Notes under the pieces: model-generated | What the model was told of the DNA's origin: nothing | What the model saw: only the letters and a program-made list of their open reading frames with translations | Databases searched by the model: none | Translations under genes and position numbers: made by a program | NCBI GenBank assembly: GCA_037045685.1 | Contig: JBAOII010000011.1 | Location: 186,001-250,000 of the forward strand | DNA length: 64,000 nucleotides | From: Competibacter_A sp037045685 | GTDB lineage: Bacteria; Pseudomonadota; Gammaproteobacteria; Competibacterales; Competibacteraceae | Direction of reading: 5' to 3' | Part shown: positions 37,804 through 45,915 of the stretch, one piece after another | Numbering within the stretch: position 1 is the first letter of the stretch | Layout of the letters: each line of letters starts with the position of its first letter

Positions 37804-38231
37804 GCCGCGCCGAGTTGCAGGCGGTGGTGGACGATCTGCTGGCGTGGTTGGCGACGCCCGAGCGACGGTCGTTGCGGCGGGCGTTCGGGATTTGGTTGCG
37901 GCGGGTGTTTCTGCGGCGGCGGTTGCCGGGCGCGGTGATTCCCGAGATCGACGATTTGCGCGAGGTGAAAGCGATGCTGGCGGAACGGTGGGAACAGTGG
38001 ACGCGGGAATGGGAGCAGCGCGGTTTGCAGCGGGGTTTGCAGCGCGGTTTGCAGCAGGGTTTGCAGCAGGGAGAAGTTCGATTGTTGCTCAAGCTGTTGC
38101 GGCAACGCTTTGGCGAGCTACCGCCCTGGGTGATGGAACGCTTGGCGGCGGCGGAGACCGCGCAGTTGGAAACCTGGGTGGAAGGGCTTTTCAGCGCGGC
38201 GAGCGTGGAAGAATTGCTGGGGCGGGAATGA
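37804..38231 (+). pseudogene. Truncated Rpn-family gene (C-terminal part only)
   Basis: Copy of the last 142 residues of the Rpn gene at 32139, starting at RAELQAVVDDLL. The nuclease domain is missing: the preceding bases (37649-37803) are unrelated. It is the left end of the right-hand direct repeat, so the duplication breakpoint cut the gene. Confidence 0.85.
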
Positions 38232-38241
38232 CTGGCGCGAG

Positions 38242-38448
38242 GTGAAAGCGATGCTGGCGGAGCGGCGGGAGCGGTGGATGCGGGAACGGGAGCAGCGCGG
38301 TTTGCGGCAGGATCGGCAGGAAGACCAGCGGCAGGAACGCCTCCGCATCGCCCGAAGCTTGCTGGAGGTGATCGCCGACGACCGGCTGCTGGCGGAGAGG
38401 ATCGGATTGAGCGTAGAGGAGGTGCGGGGCTTGCGGGAGGGAAAGTAG
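38242..38448 (+). pseudogene. Detached Rpn tail, second copy
   Basis: Translates to the same 68 residues as 33127-33333, although a few silent bases differ. It is part of the duplicated block and not an independent gene. Confidence 0.6.
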
Positions 38449-38669
38449 GGTACGCATTGCGTACCGATTGGATGTCTCTTAATATTTACAAATTAGGCTT
38501 TTAGTCTTTGATTTTTAAGTCTATAGCGTCAATAGCCGTGACTGTAACCCACCTCATATAATTCTCTGCGCCAGATCGGCCGTTTTCCGCTGTGGCGCTC
38601 TTGCCGCAGCCCACCCGCCGATGCTGGCGCTCACCCTATATTATTGTTTTTGATACGAGGAGATTGCTC

Positions 38670-40988
38670 ATGGGAGTTCGAGACGTACTCATCTTTCCGA
38701 GGCGGGTTTTGGGGTATATCGGGGCATGTGGGATTTTTCTGGCACTGATTTTGCCGCCCTCTGCGTTTGCCGCCACTTTCACCGTCACCAACCTCAACGA
38801 CAGCGGCGTTGGGTCGCTGCGCCAAGCCATCCTCGACGCGAATGCCGCCAGTGGCACAAGCAATACCATCGTGTTTCAATCTGGACTCAGCGGTAAGTTA
38901 TTGACAGTAGATACACTTAGTATCAATGGCAAACTCGAACTTATTGGTCCGGGTGCTGATGTGCTAACGATTTTTGGAAGCGGCTTCCACACTATTTTCC
39001 GGATCAACGATGGTGGGATCGTGACGATCTCTGGGCTGACAATTACCAACGGTGGTCCGTATTACGGAATTGAGAATTTAGGAACTTTGACAATCAATGA
39101 TTGCAATGTCTCCAAGAGTGGTTATGGGATTTTCAGTTCGGGCAATGGTACTAGGGCTTTTGTGAACCTGACTGTCAATAACAGTACCTTATCTGAAAAT
39201 AGCCATGAAGGAATTATAAGCATGTCTGCTACTCTAACCGTGAATAGCAGTACCTTATCCAATAACAATGGGAATGGAATCAGTAATAGTGGTGGTCCAC
39301 TGATCATTAACAACAGCACCATATCCGAGAATAGTAAAGGAGGATCGTCAGGCGGTGTCTATAATTATGGCGGTAGACTCACCATAAATAGCTGTGATAT
39401 TACTGGAAATCAGCCTGGGAGTGGGATTATTAGTGTCAATAATATCGATGAGGTAATTATTACTAATAGTACTATCTCTAATAATGGGGTAGCAGGCTGT
39501 GGAGGTGGAATTAAGCTTGGAATCAACAAGAAAGTTACTCTCAGTAATAATACCATATCCGGAAATATAGCTGTTAGCGGTGGCGGTTTGTGTATTGACG
39601 ACAATACACAGAGCAAAGTCTTTATGTTTAACACAACAGTATCTAATAATACAGCTACGAGTCATGGTCCAGGCGGAGGTGTTTACATCGGTAATGGAGC
39701 AACCTTAGTAATAGGTAATAGCTTAGTAGCTGGAAATAATGCGTTCAGCGACGGTGCAGAAATTTACAATCACCCTTATAACCCGTTAGGTAGTAATTCT
39801 AACGCCTTTACCTCAATGGGGCACAACCTGTTCGGTCAAAACGGTGTGTCAGGTTTTACTAATACCAGTCCTAGCACCACCGACTGGATTCTCTCTGGCC
39901 CCATCGGCACCGCCATCGGCCCGCTCGCCAACAACGGCGGCCCGACCCTGACCCATTTACCGGTCGCGGGCGGCCCGGCGATCAACGCCGGCAACAACGC
40001 GCTCATTCCGGCCGGCATCACCACCGACCAGCGGGGAACCGGTTTTCCGCGCATCGTGGGCGGCACGGTGGACATCGGCGCGGTGGAGGTCGGCGCGCCC
40101 GGCTCCTCCAACCCCATTCACTCCGACTTCAACGGCGACGGCACCGACGATCTGGCCGGACTCGGTGGCGCCGGTAACGTCTACATCACCACCAACCTGA
40201 GTGCTTGGACCCCGGTTCCCGGCGTGTTGAGCAAGGTGGTGGCCGGCGACTTCAACGGCGACGGCAAGGCCGACCTCGCCGGACTGACCGGTACGGGCCA
40301 AGTGTTCTACACCACCAATTTCAGCACCTGGACCCACATTCCCGGCAACCTCGCCCAACTGGTGGCCGGCGACTTCGACGGCGACGGCAAGGCCGATCTG
40401 GCCGGGCTGACCGGCGCGGGCCAAATCTTCTACACCACCAACCGCGCCACCTGGACGAACATCCCCGGCGCGCTGGCGCAACTGGTGGCCGGCGACTTCA
40501 ACGGCGACGGCCTCGACGATCTGGCCGGTTTGACCGCCGCCGGCCAAGTGTTCTACACCACCAACCGCGCCACCTGGACGAACATCCCCGGCGCGCTGGC
40601 GCAACTGGTGGCCGGCGACTTCAACGGCGACGGCCTCGATGACTTGGCCGGTCGCACCGGCGCGGGCCAGATTTTCTACACCACCAACCGCGCCACCTGG
40701 ACGAACATCCCCGGCGCGCTGGCGCAACTGGTGGCCGGCGACTTCAACGGCGACGGCAAGGCCGACCTCGCCGGTCGCGCCGGCGCCGGCTACATCTACT
40801 ACACCACCAACCTCGCTTCCTGGATCAACGTCCCCGGCGCGCTGAACTCGCTGGTGGTCGGCAACTTCAACGGCGACGCCTACGACGACCTCGCCGGCCT
40901 CACCGCCACCGGCAAGGTCTTCTACACCACCACCCTCAACTCTTGGATCAACGTCCCCGGCACGCTCGCCACGCTGGCCGGGCATTGA
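38670..40988 (+). CDS. Secreted beta-helix protein with seven FG-GAP-like repeats, copy B
   Basis: 772 residues. The first about 50 residues (signal peptide and CSLREA-like segment) and the last about 350 (NGGPTLTHLPVAGGPAINAG and the 7 x 41 repeat domain, residues 486-772) match copy A closely. The middle, about residues 55-410, is a different, strongly AT-rich beta-helix with NNSTLS/NNTISGN repeats. Constant ends around a variable centre suggest domain exchange by recombination. Predicted exported; target unknown. Confidence 0.85.
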   Translation: MGVRDVLIFPRRVLGYIGACGIFLALILPPSAFAATFTVTNLNDSGVGSLRQAILDANAASGTSNTIVFQSGLSGKLLTVDTLSINGKLELIGPGADVLTIFGSGFHTIFRINDGGIVTISGLTITNGGPYYGIENLGTLTINDCNVSKSGYGIFSSGNGTRAFVNLTVNNSTLSENSHEGIISMSATLTVNSSTLSNNNGNGISNSGGPLIINNSTISENSKGGSSGGVYNYGGRLTINSCDITGNQPGSGIISVNNIDEVIITNSTISNNGVAGCGGGIKLGINKKVTLSNNTISGNIAVSGGGLCIDDNTQSKVFMFNTTVSNNTATSHGPGGGVYIGNGATLVIGNSLVAGNNAFSDGAEIYNHPYNPLGSNSNAFTSMGHNLFGQNGVSGFTNTSPSTTDWILSGPIGTAIGPLANNGGPTLTHLPVAGGPAINAGNNALIPAGITTDQRGTGFPRIVGGTVDIGAVEVGAPGSSNPIHSDFNGDGTDDLAGLGGAGNVYITTNLSAWTPVPGVLSKVVAGDFNGDGKADLAGLTGTGQVFYTTNFSTWTHIPGNLAQLVAGDFDGDGKADLAGLTGAGQIFYTTNRATWTNIPGALAQLVAGDFNGDGLDDLAGLTAAGQVFYTTNRATWTNIPGALAQLVAGDFNGDGLDDLAGRTGAGQIFYTTNRATWTNIPGALAQLVAGDFNGDGKADLAGRAGAGYIYYTTNLASWINVPGALNSLVVGNFNGDAYDDLAGLTATGKVFYTTTLNSWINVPGTLATLAGH
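40125..40985 (+). repeat. Seven in-frame tandem repeats of 123 bp, copy B
   Basis: Again exactly 861 bases ending at the stop codon. Repeat order matches copy A except that repeat 4 here has LTAAGQVFYTTN instead of RTGAGQIFYTTN. Confidence 0.93.
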
Positions 40989-41003
40989 GAAGCCGCGACA
41001 ACA

Positions 41004-41026
41004 CCCCTCTTCCTCGGGGAGAGGGG
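41004..41026. repeat. REP-like palindrome, copy 3
   Basis: CCCCTCTTCCTCGGGGAGAGGGG, the counterpart of 35789-35813 after copy B; one arm carries a T that creates a mismatch. Confidence 0.7.
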
Positions 41027-41128
41027 ATTCGGCGAATGCCTTTCCGTCACCGTCTTTCTCTCCCGTTTCGCCCGATTCTGAGATAGCCTAGCCTCCCGTT
41101 TCCGCCAAGCCGGGCCGAAGACCACCGC

Positions 41129-42094
41129 ATGAGCGCGCCAAACGCGGATGTGGACGCCGCCCCCCTCATCCTCGCCGAAGACCTGACCCGCCGCTTCGGC
41201 GATTTCGTCGCCGTGGACCGCGTTCGTGTCACCGTCCAGCCCGGCGAAGTGTTCGGCCTGCTGGGCGCCAACGGCGCCGGCAAGACCACCGCCATTCGGA
41301 TGCTGTGCGGCATGTTGCCGCCGACATCTGGGGAGATTCAGGTCGCGGGTGTGGACATGATCCGGCACGCCCGCCGCGCTCGCGGCCAGATCGGCTACGT
41401 CGCCCAGCGCTTCTCGCTGTACGGCGATTTGACGGTACTGGAAAACCTCAAGCTGCAAGCCGGTCTGTACGGCTTGACCGGCCCACGCCAGCGGGAGCGG
41501 CTGGCGTGGGCGCTGGCGCATCTGGAGTTGGCCGACCGCAAGGACGCCAAAGCCGAGGCGTTGCCGCTCGGCTACAAGCGGCGTCTGGCGCTGGCCGCCG
41601 CGCTGTTGCACGAACCGCGCGTGCTGTTTCTGGACGAGCCGACTTCCGGCGTGGACCCGATGGCCCGCCAGCGGTTCTGGGAGCTGATTTACGAGCTGGC
41701 CGACGGCGGCATCGGCATTCTGGTCACCACCCATTACATGGATGAGGCGCTGTTCTGCGACCGGCTGGCGCTGATGCAGGCCGGTCGCATCGCCGCCGAA
41801 GGCACGCCCGGCGAGTTGCTGCGCCGGCCCCTGCCGACGCCGATTCTGGAGCTGGACAGCCCCGATGCGGTGGCGTTCGAGCAATTGGCGCAGACCTGGC
41901 CGGAAGTGCGCGAGATCATCCCTCACGCCGGCCAACTGCGGATTCGCCTGCACGCGGGGACCGATGCGGGCGCGATGGCCGCGAAGATTCGCGCGATGGC
42001 GGCGGAACGCGGTTTGACCGTCAGTGCCCTGCATCCCGCCGCGCCGGAGCTGGAAGACGTGTTCGTGGCGGTGTTGGAGGAAAGCGAGCCGTGA
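41129..42094 (+). CDS. ybhF: ABC exporter ATPase, second half (YbhF C-terminal-like)
   Basis: 321 residues. Walker A GANGAGKTT, a variant signature LGYKRRLALAAALLHEP, Walker B VLFLDEPTSGVDP and an intact H-loop VTTHYMDEA. It overlaps the permease downstream (ATGA), so the genes are coupled. Together with the ATPase at 31162 it would form an asymmetric pair equivalent to the two domains of E. coli YbhF. Confidence 0.9.
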   Translation: MSAPNADVDAAPLILAEDLTRRFGDFVAVDRVRVTVQPGEVFGLLGANGAGKTTAIRMLCGMLPPTSGEIQVAGVDMIRHARRARGQIGYVAQRFSLYGDLTVLENLKLQAGLYGLTGPRQRERLAWALAHLELADRKDAKAEALPLGYKRRLALAAALLHEPRVLFLDEPTSGVDPMARQRFWELIYELADGGIGILVTTHYMDEALFCDRLALMQAGRIAAEGTPGELLRRPLPTPILELDSPDAVAFEQLAQTWPEVREIIPHAGQLRIRLHAGTDAGAMAAKIRAMAAERGLTVSALHPAAPELEDVFVAVLEESEP

Positions 42095-43194
42095 ATTTCC
42101 AGCATGTCCGGGCGATGGCCCGCAAGGAGTGGTGGCACCTGCTGCGCGATCCGCGCAGCTTGGCGCTGATCCTGATCATGCCCAGCATGTTGCTGTTTCT
42201 GTTCGGCTACGCCATCCGGCTGGATTTGCAGCACGCCCCCATCGCCATCGTCCAGGAATCCCGCGACGACGCCACCGAGGAACTGGCCGCCCATTTCGCC
42301 GCCAGCCGGGCTTTCCGCGTCGCGCTGCGCTCCAACGACCGCCGCGACGCCGCCATGGCATTGCAACAAGGCCGAGTCTGGGCGGCGGTGATTTTCCCCG
42401 CCGACTACGCCCGGCAACTGGAGCGCGGCACGGCGCGGATTCAGTTGGTGCTGGACGGGGTGGACGCCAACACCGCCCGGCTGCTGCGCAACTACGCGCT
42501 GGTGCTGGTGAACGACTATCTGCTGAGCCGGGGCGGCCAGCCGCCGATCCGCATCGAAGATCGCACCTGGTTCAACGAAACCAAGGAAAGCCGCTTGGCC
42601 ATCATTCCCGGCGTCATCGCCATGGTCATGGCGGTGATCGGGGCGCTGATGACCTCGCTGACCATCGCCAGAGAGATCGAACAGGGCAATCTGGTGATGC
42701 TGCGCACCACGCCGCTGACCCGCCGCGAATTCCTGTTGGGAAAATTGTTGCCGTACCTGCTCATCGGTCTGCTCGATCTGGCGGTGGCGGTCATGGTGGC
42801 GGTGTTCGTGTTCGAGATGCCGCTGCGCGGTTCCCTGTCGATTCTGTTGCTGCTGTCGGCGCTGTTTCTGCTGGTGGTGATGCTGCAAGGGGCGCTGATT
42901 TCGATCAACGCCGGAAACCAGTTGCTCGCCAGCCAAATTTCCCTGGTGAGCACGTTTCTGCCGGCGTTTCTGCTGTCGGGCTTCATCTTCGCCATCGAAA
43001 ACATGCCGACCGCGCTGCAATACCTCACGCTGGCGGTGCCGGCCCGCTACTATGTCGCCCTGTCCCGCGCCATTTTCCTCAAGGGCATCACGCCGCTGCT
43101 GCTGTGGGGCCAAGTCGCCGCGCTGCTGGCGATCTTGCTGGTTTTGCTGCGGCTGACGCTGGTCCGGTCGCGGAAGCTGGGACTGTTGCCGTGA
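42091..43194 (+). CDS. ybhS: ABC-2 type permease (YbhS-like)
   Basis: 367 residues with the family layout: an N-terminal transmembrane helix (LALILIMPSMLLFLFGYAI), a large periplasmic domain (QHAPIAIVQESRDDATEELAAHF) and five C-terminal helices, with REIEQGNLVMLRTTPLTRREFLLGK as the conserved cytosolic loop. It overlaps ybhR (GTGA). Confidence 0.92.
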   Translation: MNFQHVRAMARKEWWHLLRDPRSLALILIMPSMLLFLFGYAIRLDLQHAPIAIVQESRDDATEELAAHFAASRAFRVALRSNDRRDAAMALQQGRVWAAVIFPADYARQLERGTARIQLVLDGVDANTARLLRNYALVLVNDYLLSRGGQPPIRIEDRTWFNETKESRLAIIPGVIAMVMAVIGALMTSLTIAREIEQGNLVMLRTTPLTRREFLLGKLLPYLLIGLLDLAVAVMVAVFVFEMPLRGSLSILLLLSALFLLVVMLQGALISINAGNQLLASQISLVSTFLPAFLLSGFIFAIENMPTALQYLTLAVPARYYVALSRAIFLKGITPLLLWGQVAALLAILLVLLRLTLVRSRKLGLLP

Positions 43195-44567
43195 ATCCGG
43201 TCATCGCCAGCCTGATCCGGTTGCGCGCCCTGCTGGGCAAGGAGTTTTTGCAACTGCTGCGCGATCCCCGGCTGCGGTTTTCCATGGTGGTGCCGCCGCT
43301 GTTTCAGTTGATGGTGTTCGGCTACGCGGCCAGCTTCGATGTCCGCCACGCCGAAATCGCGGTGGTGGATCAGGCGCGAACGTCGGCGACTCGCGAGCTG
43401 CTGGCCGCCGTGGCGGCCACCGGCCGGTTTACCCTGCATCGCTTCCCGGATGTCGGCGCGGCGGCGGGGGCGCTGGATCGGGGCGAAATCCGCGCCATTC
43501 TGCGCTTCGCCCCCGATTTCGAGCGGCAGCCGGTCGCGCAAATCGTGTCGGATGGCTCGGATTCCAACAGCGCGCAGATGATCGCCGGCCAGTTGAGTCA
43601 AACGCTGCAACGGAGCGCCCGATTGAGCGCGGGCATCGAGCCGCCCGCGCAAGTCGAGGAGCGGGCCTGGTTCAACGAGAATCTGGACGACCGGCCGTAT
43701 TTCGTGCCGGGGATCATCGCCACCATCGTGCTGATCACCACCGTGATTCTGACCGCGATGACGGTGGTTCGGGAACGGGAATTCGGCACGCTGGAGCGAT
43801 TGCTGGTGACGCCGGTCGCCCGGCTGGAATTTCTGGTCGGCAAAATGGTGGCCGTGGCCGCCGTCGGTCTGTTCGACGTGGCGTTGATCAGCCTGATCGC
43901 GGTGGCGTGGTTCGAGGTGCCGTTTCGGGGAAGCGTGGTCGATCTGCTGGTGGGTAGCGTGCTGTTTCTGATGAGTTCGCTGGGGATCGGCCTGCTGATC
44001 TCCAGCTACGCGGAAACCCAGCAGCAGGCCATGTTGCTGGCGTTTTTTATCGTGATGCCGATGGTGGTCTTGTCCGGTTTTTCTTTTCCTATTAACAACA
44101 TGCCACAAAGCGTGCAATGGCTGACCTGGCTGGACCCGCTACGCTATTATCTGGTGGTGATCCGCGATGTCTTTCTCAAGGGCGGCGGCATGGGCGCGCA
44201 TGGCTTCGAGTACGCGATGATGGCGCTGTTGGGGAGCGGGGCACTGGTTGTTGAGTCTGGCGCGGGTCAAATAACCGATTCCCCTCGCTTCTTGGAAGAG
44301 AGATCGGGGGTGAGGACAATTGGAGCGAAGTCGATGGTCGTTCAAGTCAAGTATTTCGCCAGCCTGCGCGACCGCTTGGGCCGCGCCGAGGATCGGCTCG
44401 TCGCAACCGATGGGATGACGGTCGCGGCGGTTTGGGCGGCGCTGTGGCCGGAAATCCCTTTACCGCCGAACACGCTGGCGGCGATCAATATGGAATATGC
44501 CAGTCTGGAGCAAGGGGTGCGCGATGGCGACGAGGTAGCGTTTTTCCCGCCGGTGACGGGAGGGTAG
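43191..44567 (+). CDS. ybhR: ABC-2 type permease (YbhR-like), open in frame into moaD
   Basis: GTG 43191 starts the second permease: NPVIASLIRLRALLGKEFLQLLRDPRLRFSMVVPPLFQL, a periplasmic domain, VVREREFGTLERLLVTPVARLEFLVGK, and membrane segments to about 44255 (YAMMALLGSGALVVE). The last few residues of the family are missing. The frame then runs on through a REP-like repeat (44281-44316) into moaD without a stop. Either a permease-MoaD fusion is made or, more likely, moaD starts on its own ATG. The final membrane helix looks clipped by the repeat. Confidence 0.85.
   Translation: MNPVIASLIRLRALLGKEFLQLLRDPRLRFSMVVPPLFQLMVFGYAASFDVRHAEIAVVDQARTSATRELLAAVAATGRFTLHRFPDVGAAAGALDRGEIRAILRFAPDFERQPVAQIVSDGSDSNSAQMIAGQLSQTLQRSARLSAGIEPPAQVEERAWFNENLDDRPYFVPGIIATIVLITTVILTAMTVVREREFGTLERLLVTPVARLEFLVGKMVAVAAVGLFDVALISLIAVAWFEVPFRGSVVDLLVGSVLFLMSSLGIGLLISSYAETQQQAMLLAFFIVMPMVVLSGFSFPINNMPQSVQWLTWLDPLRYYLVVIRDVFLKGGGMGAHGFEYAMMALLGSGALVVESGAGQITDSPRFLEERSGVRTIGAKSMVVQVKYFASLRDRLGRAEDRLVATDGMTVAAVWAALWPEIPLPPNTLAAINMEYASLEQGVRDGDEVAFFPPVTGG
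44281..44316. repeat. REP-like repeat, degenerate copy 4
   Basis: CCCCTCGCTTCTTGGAAGAG followed by AGATCGGGGGTGAGGA, an imperfect version of the element at 19083-19120. It lies in the ybhR-moaD junction and appears to have removed the ybhR stop codon. Confidence 0.6.
44334..44567 (+). CDS. moaD: Molybdopterin synthase small subunit
   Basis: Ubiquitin-like sulfur carrier of molybdenum cofactor synthesis. 77 residues, MVVQVKYFASLRDRLGRAED, ending in the essential double glycine (FFPPVTGG). ATG 44334 has GGAG eight bases upstream, supporting independent initiation although the upstream permease frame is open into it. MoaE follows directly. Confidence 0.9.
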   Translation: MVVQVKYFASLRDRLGRAEDRLVATDGMTVAAVWAALWPEIPLPPNTLAAINMEYASLEQGVRDGDEVAFFPPVTGG

Positions 44568-44570
44568 AGC

Positions 44571-45008
44571 GTGAAGATCGAATTGCGGTCAAAACCCTTC
44601 GATCCGTTGCTGGAACTGGGGTTTTATCAGGCCGGTTTGAGCGAATTGCCGGGTCGGTACGGCGCGACGGCTATCTTCATCGGCACCATGCGCGATTACA
44701 ACGAAGATGAGACGGTCAGGCGGATGACGCTGGAGCATTATCCCGGCATGACCGAGCGGCATTTGCAGCGAATCGTCGAAGCGGCTGGCAAGGAATGGCC
44801 GCTGCTGGACGCGCTGGTGCTCCATCGGGTCGGCGAGTTGCGGCCGAACGATCCCATCGTGCTGGTGGCGGTGTGGTCGGCGCACCGGGCGGCGGCGTTC
44901 GCGGCCTGCCGCTTCATCATGGAGGAACTCAAATCGAAAGCGCCGTTCTGGAAGCGCGAGGATACCGCCGCCGGGGCGCGCTGGGTGGAGCACAACACGC
45001 CGGGTTGA
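44571..45008 (+). CDS. moaE: Molybdopterin synthase large subunit
   Basis: Catalytic subunit that inserts dithiolene sulfur into precursor Z together with MoaD. 145 residues, GTG start after GGGAGGG; blocks GATAIFIGTMRDYNEDETVRRMTLEHYPGM, VLHRVGELRPNDPIVLVAVWSAHRAAAF and the lysine-containing LKSKAPFWKRED. Three bases after moaD. Other moa genes are not in the window. Confidence 0.95.
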   Translation: MKIELRSKPFDPLLELGFYQAGLSELPGRYGATAIFIGTMRDYNEDETVRRMTLEHYPGMTERHLQRIVEAAGKEWPLLDALVLHRVGELRPNDPIVLVAVWSAHRAAAFAACRFIMEELKSKAPFWKREDTAAGARWVEHNTPG

Positions 45009-45059
45009 ACCGCCGGCGTCGCGGGTGCGTTCCAGCGGGCTATCCGTTATGCTGGTCGA

Positions 45060-45698
45060 ATGAACGAACCCGCGCCCAACACCCTCATCGCTCGCCGCTT
45101 CCGGGGTTTTTTGCCGATCATCGTGGATGTCGAGACCGGCGGCATCAACGCCCAGACCGACGCCCTGCTGGAAATCGCCGCCGTCATCGTCCGCATGGAC
45201 TGGCGGGGCTACCTGCATCCCGCCGGCACGCTGGCCCATCACGTCCAACCCTTTCCCGGCGGGCGGCTGGACCCGGCTTCGATGGCGGTGAATGGCATCG
45301 ACCCCGACCATCCGTTTCGCTTTGCGGTGCCGGAACGAGATGCGTTGGAATCCATCTTCCGCGAGGTGCGCCGGGAAGTGCGGGAGACCGGCTGCACCCG
45401 TGCCGTTCTGGTCGGCCACAATGCCTTCTTCGATCTGGCGTTCCTGAACGCGGCGGCGGCCCGCACCAAGATCAAGCGCAATCCTTTTCACCCGTTCAGC
45501 AGCTTCGACACGGTGTCCTTGGCCGGGCTGGCGTTCGGCCAAACGGTGCTGGCGCGGGCGCTACAGGCGGCGGGCATCCGCTGGGACGAGCGCGAGGCGC
45601 ATTCCGCCATCTACGACGCCGAGCGCACGGCGGAACTGTTTTGCCTGATCGTCAACCGCTGGCAGGATCTGGGCGGCTGGAAAGCGGAGGATGATTGA
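45060..45698 (+). CDS. rnt: Ribonuclease T
   Basis: DEDD-family 3'-5' exoribonuclease for tRNA end turnover and small RNA maturation. 212 residues; exonuclease motifs are VDVETGGINAQTDALLEIAA (D, E), VLVGHNAFFDLAFLNAA (D) and AHSAIYDAERTAELF (H, D), with the phenylalanine-rich substrate pocket typical of RNase T. Length is normal. Confidence 0.95.
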   Translation: MNEPAPNTLIARRFRGFLPIIVDVETGGINAQTDALLEIAAVIVRMDWRGYLHPAGTLAHHVQPFPGGRLDPASMAVNGIDPDHPFRFAVPERDALESIFREVRREVRETGCTRAVLVGHNAFFDLAFLNAAAARTKIKRNPFHPFSSFDTVSLAGLAFGQTVLARALQAAGIRWDEREAHSAIYDAERTAELFCLIVNRWQDLGGWKAEDD

Positions 45699-45915
45699 CG
45701 GCCGGACCCGATAAGCTGTTGGGAATCAATAGAACATTATTCAATAAGGAAATTTTGTTAGCCCCCTTGATTCGACACCTGCGGCGAACTAATAAAACGT
45801 AGACTTAGCGCGGTCATTGACCGAGCACTCCACATTAATCATGGGATTGATTGGGTCTGTGGAGATGCGCAATCAATACGTCGGATCGGTTTTAGCGAGC
45901 GTGACTGGGGGGTCT

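Larger units (their letters stand above)
37804..38820. repeat. 1017-bp direct repeat, right copy
   Basis: Matches 32689-33705 without indels at an offset of 5115 bases; substitutions include the pair at 38525 (t) and 38567 (t). The conserved sequence stops abruptly at both ends, at GCCGCGCCGAG and at GGGTCGCTGC. Confidence 0.92.
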
